Below are positions 30,934 to 43,600 of a stretch of DNA of 51,707 bases, in pieces. Each line of letters opens with the position of its first letter. The stretch's first letter is position 1. Origin of the DNA: Protostelium mycophagum. Taxonomy: Eukaryota; Evosea; Variosea; Protosteliida; Protosteliaceae. Both the position numbers and the translations under genes were made by a program. The stretch lies in assembly GCA_002081555.1 (NCBI GenBank), contig MZNV01002540.1, forward strand, positions 1 through 51,707, read 5' to 3'. The notes beneath the pieces are model-generated. The model searched no databases. It was not told where the DNA came from and saw nothing but the letters and a program-made list of their open reading frames with translations.

Positions 30934-33658
30934 ATGAATGAGAGAGATACAGAAGGTTCATATCCGATACATTCTGCATTTAAATCAGGCGTTGTGTAAG
31001 TCTATATTATTCGACTATCAACAATAAAATCTATTGACGTATATACATTATCCCACCGATAATAATGATCTAACAGGAGTATAATTAATTTATTCCTGAG
31101 TTATTACCAAAAATCTGGACTGGATATAAACATCAAGGACAGGTAATATTTTTCACATTCAAATTTCATTCATTAAGATTTCATATGTGTATCTGCCTAT
31201 TGACCTTTGTAGATTGAACTGGACGATAGTGCATTGTGCCACGTATCACGCCACAGGAAAACCATCTGATGACGTGATATTGCGCAGAATATTAGATCTA
31301 CCCGGGATACTGATCGACACCGTATCTATCGATGGGAACACACCATTACATTACTTTTGCCAGAAATCCTCATCACCATCATGTCAAGAGATTATGGATT
31401 TATTTTTGAAGAAAGGAGTGAGCGTAAACAGACAGAATGTGGGGGGTGAAGCACCGCTGCACAAGGCAATATTCAATCCGAGTGTCAGAGTGATGATGTT
31501 GGAGCACCTCATCGCAAACGGGGCCAATGTGAATATCAGAACATCACACGGGGATACCGCATTACATTATGCTGTACATTTAGGCAGAAAGGACATTATT
31601 AAGATATTACTCAACGCAGGTATGATATCATCTATCAATGTTCATATCGTGATACTTATCGGGATGAGGCGCGGATACATCAATGGAATCAAATAAAAAA
31701 TTGAGAGCAGGACAATTAGCAGAGCAGCTCAATCAAACAAAGATAGCAGAAATGATCAAGCGTGCAGAAGGTATAATCATTTATTATTTGCTTCATCGAT
31801 TACTTGATGCAGTTTTTGTGGCTACTCTGCTATAACGTAAATGTCAACTGCCAGCAAGGCATTTATCTATGTAGCACTGATACGTTTATTGAAGACGAAG
31901 AAAATAAGACAATAATATTTATAACGCTCAACAGATTTGAAGGCATGGCTCGCCGTGATCAACATGGAGGGACACTATTTAAAGTTCATGAAAGAAGAGC
32001 TATATATAGACACAATGAGGGAAAATATCGACACTGAGCGTATGGCAGAGGATATGATCGATAGTTTGAACCTCGGCCTCACTATGGGCTCAAGATTACA
32101 ATTGAAGAAGGCAATTATGGCACTGATAGAAGACAAGGTGAGCATCTTTATTCTCCTTTGAGCTTTTCTTCACCGTATATTCTCGGCATAATTATTACTG
32201 ACGGCTCAAAAATACGCGCTTCTTTAATATAACCTGATTCATAAACCGCAATTGCGTTGTGAATATAATATATGAATTTAATATGTGTTCATCATGATCA
32301 GATCGGTCCAGAACAAATAAAAACACCGCCACAAGCGGCGACACCGAAAGACGATTTTAAACAGAGACTAAATAAGGTATGCCGATAACGAGATCAACAT
32401 AAATATCAACATAAATACCAACATATAAATAGGTAAAACAACAATCAAAGGATGCTTCCCCAGGTGTAGATGCTGGAAGGTATAATAATTCTATAAGAAT
32501 ATATGATGAATATGTATAGAGTTGAACGGATGCGCAATATCATGGGAATGGAAGGGGAAGAGAGGCCAGATTGGTTAATAGAATATAAAGAAGTAGAGTA
32601 CACAAAGAAATTGGGATCAGGTACTTCAGGAAAAGTATACAAAGGCCTGTACAATGGCAATAAGGTCGCTATAAAGGTATATATCTATCTTATGAACATA
32701 TTAACACAAGTCAGGTGCTCAAAACAGAAGATGAGGCGATGGAGCAGGAGTTTAGGAAAGAGTTCAACGTGATGAGGTGGATAATAATAGTGTAGATGGA
32801 ACCTAATAAACATATAGCGTTGTACGATCACCACAGATAGTACACTTTATTGGGGCGTGTCTCGAGCCAAAGTTATGTATGGTTATGGAATACTGTGGAA
32901 AGGGATCATTATACCACCTATTAAAGGATGATATCCCCGACTGGACAAAAGCCATCAGGTAACCCATCATATCATATCTACTCATAATATTTATTATGGG
33001 ACAGATTCGCGATAGAGATAACACAAGGATTGAGTATCCTCCACAATTTCACACCATCAATCGTGCATAGAGATCTAAAATCACTGAACGTATTGGTATG
33101 TAGAATAATAATATAGTGAATGATAGATGTAGATCACTGACGAATACGACGTGAAACTGACTGATTTTGGTCTCGCACGATTTGACACGAGCGATAACCT
33201 TCGAACATTGAATAATATGGTGGGCACAATCGGCTGGACCGCTCCAGAGTTGCTCACCGGTTCAAAATTCACCATACAGGTAAATTGGCTATTGTGGATG
33301 ATACTTGACTAATATATTCTCAGAGTGATGTGTACAGCTTAGCCATCGTGTTTTGGGAATTATTTATAGCCGTGGCGAAAGGGGCCTATCAACAACCCTA
33401 CGCAGAATTGAAATTGAACGATCTACAAATCATGATACAGACGTCAGAACTGGGCGTGAGGCCCTCTTTTCCTTCAAATTTTCCGCCAAGTATAGATGGT
33501 CTATTGAGGAGTTTAATGTCAGACATGTGGGATGCTGACACACAAAAGAGGCCCATCTGTAACGTACGTGTCTTCAATAATTCTTGATATTAAGTATTGA
33601 ATAGGAAATATTATCGAGGTTGGAAACAATACGAGAAGCACACGGAGCTAGTCAATAA
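30934..33658 (+). CDS. ankyrin-SAM-TKL protein kinase
   Basis: From the ATG at 30934 (MNERDTEGSYPIHSAFKSG): four to five ankyrin repeats (GNTPLHYFCQKSSS, GEAPLHKAIFNPS, GDTALHYAVHLGRKDIIKIL), then a SAM domain (WLAVINMEGHYLKFMKEEL, MIDSLNLGLTMGSRLQLKKA; about 31940-32140), then a kinase domain: LGSGTSGKVYKGLYNG, VAIKV, VMEYCGKGSLYHLLKD, HRDLKSLNVLI, DFGLARFD and GTIGWTAPELL, ending with RPICN and a short tail, stop 33656-33658. All catalytic residues are present. HRDLKSxN is the TKL signature, so Ser/Thr or dual specificity is expected. Ankyrin plus SAM regions usually drive oligomerisation and target binding. Nearly every exon is under 250 bp. The catalytic end is 94 bp from the convergent ORC4 gene. 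Confidence 0.85.
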
Positions 33659-33751
33659 ATATATGTTCTTTATCTTTCGTCAGCTTGCAGTGGCACAATG
33701 TCAAAATGTGAACAGATTTCCTGAGAATAAAAAGGTCTTCCAATTAAGTTA

Positions 33752-35249
33752 TTATTCAGTCCATTTCTCAGCCCACTGTGCGATTGATGTGGGTAGATTA
33801 ACTCTCCTATGTACAGCTTGCTTTAGTTGTTCCTCCGTGACTAATAATTGTACTGGTACATATTGCTTCATCCTATTTCCTCCTTTGTGTACATAAGATA
33901 CCATATTGTAATTCACTATCTACAATCCCTCAATCAATATATAATACATTTTGTAATTTTACCGTTTCGAAATCTTTGAATGCAAAATCTTTTGTGTCTT
34001 TGATTACCACCAACATATCCTCTTGCATCTTCACAAATCTATCCCATTCTGCCCATGCATCCTCAAATGAAAATGATTCCATCTCCTTGTGTGATAATTT
34101 ACACATCGCTATCAATAGTCCTATTTGTGTGTCTGTAAGTGATGACATCATGTTGATCATGGGGTCCTGCTCTCTTTCCATTAATGACTTTCTGAAGTCT
34201 GCTATCTTAATTTCTCCGGGTTTTAGTGATAAGGCCATGTACTATAGGAATTTAGAAATTCATCGCTGAAAGACAGATACTTACGGTTAGATTGATATAA
34301 AAATCGTTCTTATAGTGTCTCTCTCTACAATCTTTAATGAAATCTCTGAATTCTTTTGACGATATCAATGCCTTGACGTTTCTATCCCAATGTTGTGGTT
34401 TGAGTGGTGTGTGCGTATCCCAATGTGACATTAATATTTCATTTATCATTTTTATGATATTATCCACATCCGTTGGGTAAAATTGTATCTCATGTGGTGT
34501 AAACCTAGACCTAACTCTCTTCTCTAATAATTCCATCATATCCTATTAAAGTCAATTTGTATTATCAAGTGAAAGGGCTCTGACCGTTCTGCAAGTTGTA
34601 GCTATTACGAAGACATTCTTTCTGTCCATAGATAACAAAAGATCGTTCATTATAGAGTAGATCAGGTTCTGCTTTTTTGGTAATGTCGCAAATAAATCGA
34701 ATTCTTCGAGTACCAACACAAGTACATTCGCTTTTGCTGGTGGATCACGCAGATCGCTTTCCTCCTCAGCTTTTGAATTGCTGTCCTCTTCCGAGTATTC
34801 ATCTTGGGCTGCACTCAAGAAATGAGATACTTGCTTAAACTGACGAAATTAGAATGTCTGCTGTGATATCCTCTAACCTCTTGTACTCTCGAGCCGAAAT
34901 CCATGCCCTTCTTTAATAATTGTCGTTTGACCTCCCAAATTGCAGAAGGTTCCTCAGTATGTAGTTTTCCATCCAACCATATGTCCAATACGACGTGATC
35001 TGTTCGTGGCAGTTCTGCCAAACACTCTCGAAGCAACTGATGCTCGATGTAAGAATGAGAATTGGTCAAAAGCTATGCGTACCGAGCTTTTTCCAAGTGA
35101 TCGTGGTCCTGTGAATAGACAAGCCTTATTCTGTCCTAATCTCAGGAGTTCCCGTAATTGGCCTTGAAAGATGCTATCGAAGTGTTAGCTCATGTTTCTG
35201 AAAACAAACAGATGCACCGTTTGTTTTCTTCGAGACCGAAGAGGACCAT
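33752..35249 (-). CDS. ORC4: origin recognition complex subunit 4
   Basis: AAA+ ATPase subunit of ORC. After a short first exon from the ATG 35247-35249, the product reads FQGQLRELLRLGQNKACLFT and then GPRSLGKSS, the Walker A loop. LRECLAELPRTDHVVLDIWL follows, then Walker B in ANVLVLVLEEFDLFA, the family phrase FVIATTCRT and MMELLEKRVRSRFTPHEIQF, nearly identical in pattern to other ORC4 proteins (LELLEKRVKSRF). The C-terminal winged-helix part includes PMINMMSSLTDTQIGLLIAM and FSFEDAWAEWDRFVK, and the last exon gives TEEQLKQAVHRRVNLPTSIA before the stop at 33752-33754. Length about 400 residues, as usual. An E2F-like site lies about 110 bp upstream. Confidence 0.92.
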
Positions 35250-35358
35250 TGATTTCTGAATGAGAATGAGATCGGTGTTTTCAAATCAACAAACAGCCAT
35301 GCTCAGAAAATTGATTCGCAAATTTCAGTTGAAAGTGTTACTCGGGTTTGAAAATCTG

Positions 35359-35369
35359 TTTTGGCGCGC
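35359..35369. promoter_or_regulatory. E2F-like site in the ORC4/CEP89 divergent promoter
   Basis: TTTTGGCGCGC is the canonical high-affinity E2F sequence (TTTSGCGCS). It sits in the 141-bp gap between the divergent start codons of ORC4 (35249) and the CEP89-like gene (35391). ORC genes are classical E2F targets in animals and plants, which makes the placement meaningful. Activity here is inferred. Confidence 0.55.
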
Positions 35370-35390
35370 TCTCTCAAGCAAGCTTCGAAG

Positions 35391-38301
35391 ATGACGATGA
35401 GCCCACAGAGACTTCGTTTTGAGAGACGTCTCAATGGATTGGATAGAGACACCGATCTTGGGGGGCCTTCTTACAGAAAGCCGCTGGATTTCAAAGTGGA
35501 GGGTGGCAGCGATTCCAGTGAAGAAGTGGCCGCTATGCAGAAGAAGATTGAATTCCTGAATGATCAATTGGTGAGATGCAACGCTCAACTCAGCCGGTAT
35601 CAGAATCGCTATCCAGGCCCTGTGGGGGATGAGCCTCTGTTGGATGCAAGAGGCCGAGAATTTGTGGGCTTAGAGGCTGATGATGAACTACCACCCTGGG
35701 TGACCAACATGCCTCTTTTGGCTCCCCTGTTGTTAGCCTATGATGAACAGATCATGGAGCAGACTGAGCTCATCAAATCCCTCAGTGAGGAGTTGAATAC
35801 TCTCGTTACGAAATCAAAAATCCTCTCGACAGAAAATCAAACACTACGGTCACAGCGAAACGCCGAGGTTGGCAGCAATATTTTTATGTTGTCAACTGAT
35901 CGTTCAGGTGAATGAGAAACTGCGACAAGCACAGAAAGACGAGATCTTACCTGGGAATATGGGATCAGTAGGATTACTAGATCAGATAAGAGATTTGGAA
36001 GAGAGATTACAACTTGTTAAGGAAGAGAACGACCTTTTGGTAGAACAGCAAGCAAATTTACAACATGAAATAGGTGCTTTTTGGAGATATAATTGGTGGA
36101 TAAAACAATTCAGGACGTTTACGGGAGGAGAATTTACAACCAGCAAATGTTCGAGGACATGGGATGGAACTCAGAGATTATGGTGAAATCACCAGACAAG
36201 CAGAATTGTTTGAACGCATGAGGGCAGAATTAAATGGCAAGGTATCTGAATTAGAGAGGAATTTGGATCATGCCAAAAAGGATAGAGACGAAGCTAGACG
36301 AACGCTGGAGACGTACAAAATTGATCAATTTACTGCTGGGTGACTTGATCATTCTTATCTTAAAATTTTGCAATCTGAACAATGCAGAGAGACAATATCT
36401 GCATTAAAGAAGGAGAAGGAAGAATTATCTCACAATAATTCAATATTAGAAAAGAGAAATCAAGAGTTTCATGTCAAGGAAAAGTCATGGGCAGCACAAA
36501 TAGAGCAAATGAAAGAATGGAAACGTATTGCCGAGAACGAGGTTTGACATCAGTGCATTTGAAATTAAATAAATCAGACCGCAAACCTGCGAAAGGAAAG
36601 GGAGGAATTGGTGCAGAGTGCAATTTCTCTCGAAAAAAAACTGGAGGAAGCTCAACGAAAAGAGGCAGAGTTATTCCGACATAATTTAGAAAGCACTGAT
36701 TTAATGGAGGAAGCAAGGTATAAAATTGAAAGAGATGGACGACCATATATAATTTGATGCAGGTTAGAATGTAGCCGTACACAAGTGAAGTTACACAGTA
36801 GCATGAAGGAGGCCTCTCGGCTGAATGAAAGATTAGCACAAGTGAAAAAGGAATCCGAAGAAGCTATCAAAGTTGAAGTAGGTACAGATCAGCCATCAAA
36901 AAAAGTTGATTAGATAGGTTACAACAATAAAGAAACAATACAAGAAGCAAACTAGCAGTCTGCAAGAAGAAGTGAGGAATCTGACCACGACATGTGCAGA
37001 GCTGCGTGCACAGACAGAACGAGCTGTCCGAGAAATGAAAGCGGTTGAAGAAGAACTAGAGCGTGTGAGAAGGGAGCCTATGGATGAGACTAGAAGACTT
37101 TCTGAAGAGATGGTAGAACTTCGCAAGAGAGTCCTTCTCGCCGAGAATGAGAGACATGAAGCTCTAGGAAAAGCGACATCAGCAGCAGTATCGGAGAAAA
37201 AATGGAGTGGGCAATGGAATAAGGAGAAACTTCAGCTGACATCGGAAATATCCGAGCTGCAGAGAAAATTGCAGAGGCAGAGCAAAGAAATTGGTTTGCG
37301 TTTCATTTTAGTTGTAATTAATCAGCGTTCAGATGAGAGTAGAGCGGAAAGGTTAAAATACATGATACAGGTGGAAGGTTTGCAGGCTGATCTATCCTCT
37401 ATAATACAGGAGAAAGAAGCGACAGAGCATCGGTACCAGCGGGAGATCAGCCTATTGGGGAAATCTTTTGAGATGCACAAAGAGGAAATGGAAAGACAGC
37501 TTGGAGATGCTAACAGGCAACACATGAGATCTGCAGGGTGAGGGACTGTACATCATCGTTTCTGAATCTAATGCAGAGAGCTGAAGGATCTTGTGGTTGT
37601 ACATTCAGAGATGAAAAATAGATGGAAGACGGAATCTAAAAATACAGCGAAGCGTTACGAACGAGTGATCTTTGAGTTGCGACAAAATTGTCAGGTGATG
37701 GACGATTCACCACCTTTTAAAGCCTAAAGTATTCCACAGGATTTAGCCACTCAGAATGAAGAACTAAATACGATGATCAATGTCATGTCAGCAGAGCACG
37801 CTGCAAGTAATAGCCGAGCTGAGGATAATAATGTAACCGCAGCACAATATAGGACCGCCGTACAGCGCACGGAACAGAAGATGATGGATATGCAAGAAGA
37901 AATGAATGCCCTTCATGACCGAGAAAAGCACTTGATTAATGACAATAAATTATTGACGCATCGACTAGATGAGGTAAAGTATTATCATATAACCTCGAGC
38001 TGAGTATTGAACAGATAAACGCAGATAGAGACAGGCTATTATTAGAATTAGATTCACTGAGAAGATCGACGAGTGTATCACAAGATCGAATAAGACAGAG
38101 CGAAGCAGAGAAGAATGCACTGAGACTGGAATTAAAACATAGTTTTGAATCACAAACAGCATTAAATACACAGGTATTGGTTCTCAGGAAACAAGATTGA
38201 CATACAAACAGTTGGAGCGAGCACAACAAGACAAGATGAGGTTAAGGACACGATTAAAGACGCACATGGGGGAGGAATTGGTCCCAACAAGAGACTTTTA
38301 A
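35391..38301 (+). CDS. CEP89-like centrosomal/ciliary coiled-coil protein
   Basis: The ATG at 35391 starts MTMSPQRLRFERRLNGLDRD. The N-terminal half contains a compact conserved block, LPPWVTNMPLLAPLLLAYDE followed by QIMEQTELIKSLSEEL, which resembles CEP89 (CCDC123), a distal-appendage protein needed for centriole docking. The rest, to the stop 38299-38301, is almost continuous heptad-rich coiled coil (QIRDLEERLQLVKEENDLLV; EMKAVEEELERVRREP; QVEGLQADLSSIIQEKEATE), interrupted by introns of about 50 bp, some 12 in all. Length near 850 residues. Coiled coils attract false homology, so the CEP89 name rests mainly on the PPW...AYDE block and on co-occurrence with IFT81 in the window. Confidence 0.6.
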
Positions 38302-38404
38302 TCTTAAAAGGAAATGAATTGTAGATTTGTACATTGTCCGATTATTTATTTGGTCGACCAAAAGCACTTTTTGGTGCGAGAGGGACAGATAAGTGGAGGC
38401 TCTG

Positions 38405-39773
38405 TTAAAACTCGTTTGGCTTCGTGGGCAGAGGCATCAGAGGCGAACCGTTCCTTCTGTTGAAGAAAGAAGGAAGCAAGGGTGCTAGTGTGGGGTTGTT
38501 CTCTAAACTTGCAAAGGGGTTTGCTCTGTTCACCGTTGGTGGGTGTTGGGGTTGTGCCTGTACTTGTGGCTGAAGCCCGTGTAGCTGTTGCTGTCCGTGC
38601 TGTTGTGGGAGTTGGGTGTGCAGCTGAGGGGTGGGGATATTATTTGGGATGGCAATCTCCTGCTTGTAGCTCTGTCCGGGAAGTGAACCGACCAAATTGG
38701 AAATGTAACTGGAAGCATCGAATCGGCTCTGTGGCTGTTGAATGGTAGCCGAGTTTAATTGTTGTTGTTGCTGCATGTATTGTCTCCTCATCTGGTTCTG
38801 TTGTTGCATCTGTTGTTGGAGACGACCGTTATTTGTCTCAAACACTGGTCTTGGAACAATCGTGGTGTTGACACTCATTTCGGGTGTATACTTGGGCTGT
38901 AGCTGATACTGTGGTACCCCGTTGAATTGTGGCTCATAAGAAAGAGAGCTTGGCTCTACGGGAGCGAAGGGATTAGAGGCAGACCATTTTCTCTCTGCGG
39001 GCATGATCATGTTTTGTGGATAACTGTTCGGCGAAGGTGAGCCCTCGAGGGAAGCAGGCATGCTGTTGAAGGGAGCGTCTCTTGGCGTTTCGTGTTCAGA
39101 AAGGGAATAATCATGGATGCTGCGTTTGCTCTTGTGTTGCTGTTTCTGACGGAGAAAGTATTTCTGTGCGTGTGATTGAATCTGGGTGGCAGTCTTCGTT
39201 CCGACAACTCCGGTGATCTCCTTCCACGATCCCCTTCCGTACATCTTTAATCCTTGCAAGAATTTCGCATGTTCTTCCTTGGTCCAACCTCTCTTAGGTG
39301 CACCTGATGAGATCAATTTGAGCGTTTATGATGGCGGGAAACGTACTCTTCTTCTCCTTTGTTGTGTGAAAAGGGCACTTGCCAGTTCTCTGGCACGGCT
39401 TTCCATTTTGATTAACGACACCACATAATACTTCTTTCTTCAGAGAGTCGCTTGGTTGTGGATCTAAGAAATGTTTCCACAACATCTGCTTAAGAAAGGT
39501 GATGTTCTCTTGTTTTGCCTCTCCATTAGAAGAGGTCTCTACGTTTTCATTCACTTGTGTCTCACTCATCTTCAGTGGGCAAGCTGTTGTGTTGCTCTGG
39601 CGGTGTGTGGGGTTTGTTTCTGATTGTTGGCTATCATTTTGCAGAACTCCGTTGAACTCCGCAACTCCGATCAACACCGACTCCGTGACCTCCGAAACTC
39701 CATAATCTGACATCTTCTCACCATTTTCTTCCTTTTCCAAAAGAGATGAGGGTGGAGTTTGCAACCTATTCAT
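38405..39773 (-). CDS. SHAQKYF-class Myb-like transcription factor with an N-terminal Cys/His motif
   Basis: Two coding exons. The first (from ATG 39771-39773, [20 protein letters not shown]) ends with [20 protein letters not shown] plus H, a C-x9-C-x5-C-x2-H pattern reminiscent of the SCA7/ataxin-7 zinc-binding motif. After a 43-bp intron the second exon encodes a single Myb/SANT repeat, [20 protein letters not shown], then [20 protein letters not shown] and [12 protein letters not shown], the SHAQKYF signature of plant and amoebozoan one-repeat Myb factors. The remainder is a low-complexity tail rich in Gln, Pro and Asn ([20 protein letters not shown]) that ends LPTKPNEF at 38405. A further upstream in-frame ATG (39936-39938) exists. 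The gene converges with the CEP89-like gene 100 bp away. Nuclear DNA binding is well supported; targets are unknown. Confidence 0.85.
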
Positions 39774-40061
39774 GCTTGGATATTCAATAGATGAATGCTG
39801 TCTGTGCGACTGAGAGAATGCACAATTGGAGAGGAGAAAGCATAGGGAGCTATCAATTTCGCAAAAAATATTAGTAACGGAGTTGGAAGTTGAAACTCCG
39901 AGACAACCCCGGTAGAAATGATGGAGAGTTCCTGTCATTTTCGGAAATTCGTGTGTTGGAGGAAATGAATTTTCGATTGGGGGACGTTGCGATTGGACGT
40001 ATTTGGGATCTTTTTTGAAATAAAATGATCAAACTGGCGTGTCTGGATTTATTGATCACGG
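39774..40061. other. short spacer upstream of Myb gene and downstream of receptor 2
   Basis: About 290 bp. The minus-strand frame of the Myb gene stays open to 39938 with two more Met codons, so part may be coding or 5' UTR. Nothing else is recognised. Confidence 0.4.
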
Positions 40062-40640
40062 CTATTTTGTGGTGGCATAAAGGTTCTCTGAGGAGTACAT
40101 GCTCTCATTGTCGGGGTCTTGTCTGGTTGGTTGAGCGGGAGGTACAGATCTAGGGTCATAGCTGTACATATCGGATGCCTCTTCCCTGCTTATCTTTGAG
40201 CTAGAATTCCAAACATGTCCCGTATCAGACGTATTTGTTTTTCTGGCCATGCCAGAATACAAACTGACCCATTATCTGAAGTAGCAGGATTCATCCAAAC
40301 ACTTACTTGTCATTATTGCCATATACTTGGTCATCCCTCTGTGTAGGCTTCTTATTATTCTTCACGTTGTCGTCTGAATAACTGTACATATCCTCTCCCT
40401 TTGATTTATGAATATATTGATTTATGAATATATAGATTTATGAATAGATATATGTGCATACCGAAGATGGTGGTGGTTGGTAATGAGATTTGACATGAGC
40501 ATCTGAGAAGGAATAGATATCTCCGTTCTTATTATCATCGTGCGAGTTGTAGATTCCTGCTGTTGATTTTGGCCTGACCTTATCGTCCAAGCTGTACATA
40601 TTCCCTGCATTGTTGTTGTCTTCGTTGTTGTTGTACATTT
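40062..40640 (-). other. tyrosine-motif repeat tail of receptor 2
   Basis: After the kinase domain (last helix RPNFSQLW) the tail contains QMYNNNE, NMYSLDD, GIYNSHDD, DIYSFSD, DMYSYSDD, QVYGNND, LYSGM, DMYSYDP, SMYSSEN and NLYATTK. The core is (D/N/G)-(M/I)-Y-S/N followed by acidic residues, resembling autophosphorylation sites and SH2 docking peptides in animal receptor tyrosine kinases. The repetition is visible; phosphorylation is inferred. Confidence 0.7.
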
Positions 40641-43600
40641 GTGCATCGGGCGCAGGGGCGGGTACAGGGATGTACTGGTTGTCCAATAAGCTAGAGTCAA
40701 TATCTCCTCTTGCCACAAGAATATCAGATATTGTCCTCCATAATTGAGAGAAGTTGGGTCTGTTTGCTGCCTCTGCTTCCCAACTATTGATCATCATTAT
40801 AATCATATCAATATCATATATTACCAAGATAACATCACATTGTAGATCTCGTCAGGACATCTCGAGGGCTTAGGAAGTCTGTAACCGCTCAATACTTTCT
40901 GACTAGCCTCGGCATTGTTCATATCGGGATAGGGTACTATAATATTATTATTATTCTTATATTATTATTATTCATATATCATCTGCACTCACTCTTTCCA
41001 GTCTCAAGAATCTCCCACATCACGATTCCGAAAGCCCACACTATAATTCGTGAATATACATTTATATATATGTATATTGTATAATCTGATCATTAAGACA
41101 TACCGTCAGACTTGGTAGAGTATTTACGGAAATGCAATATCTCGGGAGCCTATATATATTTATTATCTATTGTATATATATATAGTATATTATTGGGATA
41201 CTTACACTCCATTTCACTGGGAATTTGTTGGATTTCGACTCGTACATGGCTTGCTCATCTGTCTGTCTGGACATACCAAAATCAGCAACCTATTGATATT
41301 AGCACTTAGTAGATCATTGTATATATAGACATCACCTTGACGATATAATCACGACCTTCTGATCGAACGAGCAAGTTACGTGCAGCAAGATCTCTGTGTA
41401 CTACTCCTCTATCGGCCAAGTAATTCATACCTGCTGCAGTAGCTTGACACCTGATGAAATGAGATATGATCAAGTAATGGAGGATTACATCTTGAGGACA
41501 TCCGAGGTAGTAAGCTTCTCGTTAATATCACGTAGTACGGATAATAGAGATCCCTTGGACATAAATTCAGTGACGAGGTATTGCTCTCCTTCTGCTGATA
41601 TCCATATTCCCAAGAATTGAGTCACGTTAGGATGCTGAAGCCTCTGAAGCATATCTGCTTCTTGTTTGAATTCCTCCTGCACATCCTGTCCGGCTCCTTC
41701 ACTCAATTTCTTCAGAGCGACCTCAGTAGTTCCGAGATACATTCCCTTGTACACATCTCCGAACGCTCCTCCTCCAATGCGTTGTAATACTTGCACCGCA
41801 TCCGGTTTAATTGGCTCAAAGTTGGTGGCCTGTCTATTTCTCAGCATGAGCTCCTCGTCTTCTTGTCTTCTCTTCTTATATTCTCTAGACTTTCTTCGCA
41901 CATAGAAGATCGATCCTCCCAATACTCCAGCAACCAGTACAGCTGCTCCGACAGGTAAACCAATCAATAAACCAAGGTTTGCACCACTCTTTGCAGTGGG
42001 ATAGATAGCCACGGTAAAGTTGGTGAGATGGTTTGTGGTACAATTTACGTAACCGTCGTTGGTGACTACTGGGGTTAAGTTGGGGAACATACCATCATTC
42101 CCTAGTAATCCGTTTCCATCTGTTCCTCCAGTCTCATTCCAATATAGACATACCACCCCGAATCGTTCTTTTCTACTATCATCAGTGACAATAGGTATCA
42201 TGTTCCTCACTGGTAGGATGTTCTTTGTTGATCAGTGAGTGGTATATTCACTTGGTATAAGACGGAACTATCATCTTGATTATCCGCTTTAATCGGTAAA
42301 TAACTTCCATTTGAGTTGTAGAAGGAGAGTCCAGCTACATTAGATAACAGAGTGCTATAAAAGATGAATATATTACACTTGTGTCAATTGACTCACTCTT
42401 TGAAGTAAATCTCTTTGGGTGTGAATGCAACAAATGGGTTGAAATTGAGAGTATACATAATGGCTGATAGCTGTGTCGCTCCTTGGTATCTCGCTATGCT
42501 ATTTGGTAATATAAACTGTGCTGATCTTGTCCCGTTGATACTGTTCTGTATCTTTCTGCCTCTGAGAGATTTGACATCGTAAGAACCGGTGATGGCAGAC
42601 ATAGTCTCAGTATTATATTGCACTCCTGACTCTTTGGTGCTTGGATTCCTCGATACCTTGACCAATACCGTATCCAATATGTTGAACACTCCTCCCAATC
42701 CTGCACGAAGGAATGTCGGATCTATTGCATACCCAGATATATTAGTTGTTCCAAATATATCTCCGATAGATGAAAAGAGAATCTATGTCTATATCAATAA
42801 CACCATCATCAATAATAATTACCATTCCGACATCAGAGTCCAAGTAGTTGGTATTATTACCAATGAATGGATTGAAGAGAGAGGTTATGGTCTCCACTGC
42901 TGCTGATGTATATACGTTGATGAACTGCTCCACTAAGAGTATATAATTCTGTTCATAGATGGTATTCAGTGTGTCAGATGATTGGAATTGTATCTGAGAG
43001 GATATATTGGATAATATATTCTGTATGCTCGTCTGTCCGTTGAATACTTGAGGATAACCATTTTTTGGATCAGCAATAATCGCCACTAACGCCCAGTTGC
43101 TTCTCGTCAATAGATTACTGCTATTCTACCATTCTGTCAGTAAGATTTTTATATCTCTTATTACCTGTGCAAAGCTGAGAGCATCATCAAAAGACACAGA
43201 ATTTGTAGAGGAGGCTGAATAGAGATAGACAATGTGACTTCCATCTGATCTAGTAACGATCACGGAGAGGTTCCATTGTCCAGTGGGTACGTATACAGTC
43301 AATGAAGGGGAAGTGGCTAATCCAGATACAACATTAGATGATAGACTCTCAGATGAGACACCATAAGAGAATTGTACTCCATCGGTATTACTCAAGGAGA
43401 GGGTATACGCATTTCCGGTCACTGATACGCTCTGATTTCATTCAGATTATTGAATGGGATGATGGTACCTACTGGATTGATTATGGTTGGGTTATCATAG
43501 AGGCTAATCGTCACTGAGGAGGAAGTGGATTGGTAGAGAATGACGGCATCATTCTGTATGACATAGACAGAAACAATGCATTGGAACACTGCGTATGGGA

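Noticed and set aside
36474-36839. 121-codon minus-strand frame
   Set aside because: Antisense to coiled-coil exons of the CEP89-like gene, with no domain and no splice partners.
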